From contig JADNYV010000366.1 of the NCBI GenBank assembly GCA_015501055.1, forward strand, positions 1 to 34,209: 34,209 nucleotides of DNA. Direction: 5' to 3'. This document shows positions 29,793 through 34,209 of the stretch, in pieces. A program made the translations under genes and the position numbers. This DNA is from Mucidula mucida. Its lineage: Eukaryota > Basidiomycota > Agaricomycetes > Agaricales > Physalacriaceae. Position 1 is the stretch's first letter. Every line of letters begins with the position of its first letter. The notes under the pieces were generated by a model. The model was given only the letters and a program-made list of their open reading frames with translations, was not told where the DNA came from and made no database searches.

Positions 29793-30793
29793 AACGACAG
29801 ACATTCTTGATTCTAAACATTATGATTTTTGACCTCATTTTCCAACCACCACACACCCATCCACTCCCCATCCCCCCGCATCGTCATTTCACTGTGTTCA
29901 TTGTTCAAGTTATTGTGTATTATTCCTGTCCGGTGTTATGGCGTCGTTCATGAAGTAAATTATGTGTTACCCAGGATTAGGTGCATGTCTGTCTGATACA
30001 TGCAAAGCATTCGTTTCAATATCCATGGTCTATTTCGTTGGGTGAACATGAGATGGGGGGCGTCTTGGAACGCGTCGTTATTACGGTGGACGCTTTCCGT
30101 TGACGTACGCGGAGTGACGGTATCGCGATAATATCGGGTACTAGTCGCGAAGTGCGGCGAAAATTTTCAGATAGCTCCAAACGGAGACGAGGAAGGCCAT
30201 AGCGCCGTCAGCTCAGTGTCTGGCTTAGTGAGCACGTTGTTTGTTGACCGTATTTTGTTAGATGATTTTGGACAATGACAAGTAGGATCGCGTCGAGAGC
30301 CTTCGTCTACGGAGTTCCCCGGCGTTGAACATAGTCTGGACTTGCAGTATTTGAAGTGGGAAGAACTTGAAGAATGCGCGCCGTATCGGACATGACGAAC
30401 GATTTGAACGTGATCGGAACAGCAGTGTGGCGTAAACGTCGCTGTACGCGTAGTTATCTATCAGTTATGTACTCATACATATCGCATTAGTCAAAAGTGC
30501 GTCTTCGGCGCGGGGTTGGAACATTATTCCGCGTGAGCTCATCAAGTTTACCATCGATCCCGGGGCACCGTCCTCTGAAATGCGAAGGTTGTAGCAAAGA
30601 GAGCGAATAAAAAATGAAGATCGATGCGCACAGCCAATCCAGCCTGTCCCGAAGACGCTAGCGACGAATCTGGACGACGGTCGAGGACAGTGTAGAACTG
30701 CGGCGAGAACAGGAGCCACGTGCGGGTAAATCTTCAAAAGGAAGGTGGGCAGACTTGGGACCGAATTGGTCACCTTCTTGTCGCTGTTCACCA
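29793..30793. other. Spacer between cyclin and fatty acid hydroxylase genes
   Basis: About 1 kb holding the cyclin 3' flank (pyrimidine-rich, about 29830-29920) and the promoter of the FA2H-type gene. No gene is supported. The minus-strand open frame 30465-30794 overlaps the hydroxylase start region and has no motif. A small imperfect inverted repeat around TCGCGATAATATCG is seen near 30122-30137. Confidence 0.45.
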
Positions 30794-32201
30794 ATGTCGA
30801 AGCGAGTCAAAATCTTCACTGTCGAGGACGTCGCTGGCCACCGCTCGCCGTCGAGCTGCTGGCTCTCGTATCGCGGTAAAGTTTACAATGTCTCCGGCTT
30901 TCTAGCAGATCATCCGGGCGGCGAGGACATTATTCTCCGGTACGGTGGACAGCCCGTGGACAGTGTAATGAACGATAAGGACGAGCACGAGCACTCGGAG
31001 GCCGCGTACGACATGCTAGAGGAGTTTCTGATTGGCAAAGTGGGCACGGACGAGACCACTGTCAGCGATGGTATGTTTCTCGTCATCACAAGCGCGTTCG
31101 GTACGCTGATATTATGAATAGACTGGGTTGCCACGGACGACTATCATCCAGACGACACAGACAGTGCCGCTGACTTTGCAAAGAACGAGTTTATCGACCT
31201 GCGCAAGCCGTTGTTGAGGCAGGTCTGGGAGGCCAATTTTAGGTCGGTCGTCGTCAATCACTCACTGACTCCTTATTTACCGGGTTTGCCAGCAAATCGT
31301 TCTATCTCAAGCAAATCCACCAGCCGAGACATCTGGCACAGTCGGCGAGGCTGTTCGGACCAGACTATCTTGAGGTCAGCAAACTCGCCTACCGCGTTTA
31401 TCACGAAGTTGCTCATATTGCTTTAGGTGTTCACGCGGACAGCGTGGTACGTGGTGCCGAGCTTCTGGCTGCCAATAACCACCTATCTATTCCTTCGCTC
31501 GCTGTTCCAGTTCACCGGTCCTCTCCCCGCATTCACGTCCAATCCTTATCTCCCCCTTGCCTCCATACTCGAAATACCCGCCGAGTCCTATGTCAAAGTT
31601 CTCTCTTGCTGTTTGCTTGGAAATTTTGTGTGGACCATCCTGGAGTACGTGTTGCACCGGTTCCTGTTCCATCTCGACGAATATCTGCCCGACGCGAACT
31701 ATGCATTGACGCTCCATTTCCTGTTACATGGTGTCCACCATTACTTGCCTATGGATAGGCTGAGACTGGTCATGCCGCCGGTGCTGTTTACTGTTTTGCA
31801 GTTTCCCTTCACGCAGCTGGCGTATAAGCTGTTCCCTGTTGCTGTCGCCAACGGAGTAATAGCAGGCGCATTTACCTTCTGTAAGTCTCCCCGAATTGTC
31901 TATATGCGGTGTCCTGAACTTTGCCACCAGATGTCTTGTATGACTGCATGCATTATGCGTAAGTTCGACCGTGCGTTCAGTCTCCGGGAGCTTTCTCACA
32001 CATATTTAGGCTCCATCATACAAATCTGCCAGCGTACATGAAAGAGATGAAAAAGTACCATCTCGGTCACCACTACAAAAACTACGAGCTTGGCTTTGGC
32101 GTAACGAGTACGTGTCCCTTCTTCCACTGTGCTTCGTTATCTGACGTCCTTGCTCAGGCAAGATCTGGGACATTGTGTTCAACACGGTTCTCCCTATTTA
32201 G
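30794..32201 (+). CDS. SCS7: Sphingolipid fatty acid 2-hydroxylase with cytochrome b5 domain (367 aa, 7 exons)
   Basis: Exons: 30794-31070, 31122-31242, 31293-31374, 31427-31880, 31931-31958, 32010-32107 and 32158-32201, all in phase. Residues about 5-85 form a cytochrome b5 fold with the heme motif HPGG (40-43) and the second heme His in EHEHSEAAYDML (about 67). A linker follows (DLRKPLLRQVWEANF, then PRHLAQSARLFGPDYLE), then the membrane-bound hydroxylase domain with TM segments and His clusters: VLHRFLFHLDEYLPD, LHFLLHGVHHYLPMD, MHYALHHTNLPAY and KYHLGHHYKNYELGFG. This is the di-iron fatty acid hydroxylase set of the Scs7/FA2H family, which adds the 2-hydroxyl group to very-long-chain acyl chains of ceramides in the ER. 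Length and domain order are those of complete fungal Scs7 proteins. The gene looks intact. Confidence 0.93.
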
Positions 32202-32435
32202 ATGATTTAAAGTGATTTATGCCTACCGCATTGGATACGTATCTTTCGTTAATGATGCTCAGTCTTTTCTAATAGTGTACTTTGCCCTTTGTAATCCAGC
32301 GGTCTTTCTGTGAATGTATGTGTTTTCAACTCTGGGCGAAGCGCAACGCCAATGTCTTTTATGGGTAATGGATAATGAGTTTGTTAGTCCAAGGTGTTGT
32401 TCCATTGTTCAACTTTACGAATCACCACCAGTACG

Positions 32436-32987
32436 ATGGCAGCAGTCCCCACAAGGAATACGTTGTAAGTCCTATTCATGTCCGGTACAGAGTATTCTGA
32501 TTTTACTGCAGTGATGAGATTTTCCCGCTCACGCTTCCAGCCGACGCGACGCCACCGCTCGAAAACACCTTCGTGAAAGGCTACGTTGCGCCATACTACG
32601 CGTGAGGTTAGACGTTCCAGAATTCGAGCTCTGGAAGCACTTTGCTACATAAAAGGAATGGAACAAACGTTGGGATGTCTTTTCAGATTCACAGTCGCAG
32701 TGGATAGATCCACGGTGGGACAAGTACTCCCACGACCTTCCGTACGTCTCCTCGACAGATCCTCGCCTGTTGCTCGCTATGCTATGTGTTACAGTCATTA
32801 CCATTGCCCGCAGCGCATCATGCCCGACGGAGACGCGCTATACTTGATTGCCGTTAACTACTGCAATCAACTGAAGACACTGGACGAGCGGAGGCTGGAT
32901 GTTATTGATGCTGCGACGGGTGTTCTGGTGCTCTCTCAGGCTGAAGCGGCGGATTTGAGGTGGTATCGCAGTGGTCCCTACTATTGA
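32436..32987 (+). pseudogene. Unknown small gene, copy 1, broken in its 5' half
   Basis: It starts MAAVPTRNT and then has an intron (GTAAGT at 32466 to CAG) leading to FDEIFPLTLPADATPPLENT, as in copy 2. Where copy 2 has ALGWTFEEYELW, this copy has TGA (32603-32605), TAG (32609-32611) and a one-base loss just after. The 3' half is clean: an intron with GTACGT at about 32740, then HYHCPQRIMPDGDALYLIAV, LKTLDERRLDVIDAATGVLV and a stop after SGPYY at 32987. No family recognised. Copy 2 suggests the ancestral protein continued past SGPYY, so this copy is also shortened at its end. Confidence 0.7.
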
Positions 32988-33424
32988 TTGTCTTTAGGCC
33001 GTCCAACTTGATCATGCTTGCTTTTACTAGACAACGCACCTCATATTTGCTTCATATGGACGAAGTGTTTGCACGCAGTGTTTCTCTGTCTTCTTGTTAT
33101 CTGGTAGATCATGGGTTTTTTTGAGTGTCTGCATATTCTCCCTTGGAACCTATTGAATGCCGCGCGGGAGTATGTTTTTGGTCATGGAAAGCTCTTAGCA
33201 AGTAAATGGGGGCCCACCTCCTGTCCCCGTGTTTATTGTGATTGTCTAGTCAAGTACTCTGAGGTCCTGCACCATGAGTGTCGACTTCGCGAATGTCGAG
33301 ACGATACCGCAACTACTAGTACGGTACTGGGCACCTGACATCTAAACCAGGGTTGCTTGTTTATTACGCTGTCGGTTATTTCCGAACCTTCCAACAACTA
33401 CACCACCACTACGTTTCGTCATCT
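32988..33424. other. Spacer between the two degenerate copies
   Basis: No gene is supported. The last approximately 60 bp before the ATG at 33425 resemble the sequence before copy 1 (CACCACCA followed by ATGGCAGC), consistent with tandem duplication including some promoter. Confidence 0.4.
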
Positions 33425-34114
33425 ATGGCAGCCGTCCCCCAAAGAAAGACGTTGTAAGTTCCTTCCATGCCCGTCATAGGATACAACTGACTTTATCGTA
33501 GTGATGAGGTTTTCCCGCTCACTCTGCCAGCCGATGCTACGCCATCGCTCGAAAATACCTTGGTGGAGGGCTACGTTACTCCGTGGTACGCATTAGGTTG
33601 GACGTTTGAAGAATACGAGCTCTGGAGGCAACTGGCCAAACAGCAGGAATGGAACAAACGCTGGAATGTCTTTTCTGATTCACAGTCAAAGTGGATCAAC
33701 CCGCGGTGGAACAAGTACTCCAACGAGCTTCCGTACTTTTGTCGGATAAGAATGCGCCTGCTGCGGCTCACTATGTTCTTCAGTCACTATCATTGCCAAA
33801 GCTCTATATCATGCCTAACGGAACGCGCTGTACAAGATTGTATAACTCTACATCACTGAAGACACTGGATGTGTGAGGCTAGATGTTATCGATGCTGCGA
33901 CGGATGTTCTGGTGCTTTCTCAGCTAAAGCAGCCGAGTTGAGGTGGTATCGTACCGGCCCTTACTACTCTCGCCACTGGCCAAATTTGACGGACAACAAT
34001 ACTTGTTAAAGCGAGCGCGCTCGGCAGCGATGCTTCTATGAGTATTCCATTTATCATGAGAAGTTGGCGACTTTGGCGCAGAAGAAGACGCAGGACCGCA
34101 TGAAGCCGTTTTAA
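33425..34114 (+). pseudogene. Unknown small gene, copy 2, broken in its 3' half
   Basis: The 5' half is clean: MAAVPQRKT, an intron with GTAAGT at 33451 and TAG at about 33501, then FDEVFPLTLPADATPSLENT, GWTFEEYELWRQLAKQQEWN and NPRWNKYSNELP. The second donor has changed to GTACTT. After YIMPNG the sequence no longer follows the copy 1 frame: it runs to LKTLDV and a TGA at about 33876, and further one-base losses separate VLVLSQ from AAELRWYRTGPYY. A final segment (YSIYHEKLATLAQKKTQDRM, then KPF and stop at 34114) seems to be the ancestral C terminus. No family recognised; not a known domain. Confidence 0.65.
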
Positions 34115-34209
34115 TGACAGTCTTCGTTGTTGAATACGATCTCTCCACTTGCTCTCGTTATTTTTCTCCACTTGCTGCTATTGATTTGTCTACTTTGCTG
34201 TATCAATTT

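Noticed and set aside
1..34209. tRNA or rRNA genes, CRISPR arrays, bacterial-style operons or terminators
   Set aside because: I scanned for T-loop-like GTTCGANNC patterns, regularly spaced repeats and rRNA-like conserved stretches, and found nothing convincing. The window is eukaryotic nuclear DNA.

Overview
The window looks like a piece of a mushroom-forming basidiomycete (Agaricomycetes-type) nuclear genome. Almost every gene is cut by short GT-AG introns of about 45-60 nt, and the families present are typical of that group: single-pass membrane proteins without a clear signal peptide, PLAC8 cysteine-rich proteins, SRPK-like and CMGC kinases, GH16 enzymes and Fot1/pogo DNA transposons. No prokaryotic, organellar or viral features were seen. 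All exon models were built by eye from splice signals, reading phase and family motifs.

Region by region. (1) 0.4-4.9 kb: two related single-TM protein genes on the minus strand. The second is split by a complete 2,981-bp pogo/Fot1-type transposon with 25-bp terminal inverted repeats, a TA target-site duplication and an intact transposase gene. (2) 5.4-8.4 kb: a nine-exon plus-strand gene for an 823-aa protein with a C3HC4 RING finger followed by an RRM-like segment. Two MCB-like ACGCGT boxes and an E-box lie upstream. (3) 9.0-11.5 kb: a tandem pair of PLAC8-family genes (minus). (4) 12.0-13.3 kb: a short-chain dehydrogenase (minus). (5) 13.8-14.9 kb: a secreted GH16-type protein with micro-exons (minus). 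(6) 15.7-17.7 kb: a histidine acid phosphatase (plus). (7) 18.1-21.1 kb: two convergent protein kinases. One is a CMGC/RCK-like kinase with an altered HRD motif (plus). The other is an SRPK-like kinase with an apparent one-base frame break (minus). (8) 21.35-23.75 kb: a pair of nearly identical 335-bp inverted repeats enclosing a decayed NmrA-like NAD(P)-binding pseudogene and a third, older copy of the same repeat. (9) 23.9-25.1 kb: fragmentary coding potential of unknown identity, then about 2.8 kb that looks gene-free. (10) 27.9-29.8 kb: a B-type cyclin (plus). (11) 30.8-32.2 kb: a cytochrome b5-fused sphingolipid fatty acid 2-hydroxylase, Scs7/FA2H type (plus). (12) 32.4-34.1 kb: two tandem degenerate copies of an unknown small gene, broken in different halves.

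The genes do not form an obvious pathway or biosynthetic cluster. Housekeeping genes (cyclin B, fatty acid hydroxylase, acid phosphatase, the RING/RRM protein) are interspersed with duplicated, transposon-hit or decaying accessory genes. The most informative observation is the transposon insertion at about 1.5/4.48 kb. Its empty site can be reconstructed exactly, and removing the element with one TA copy restores a reading frame that matches the intact paralog codon for codon across the junction.
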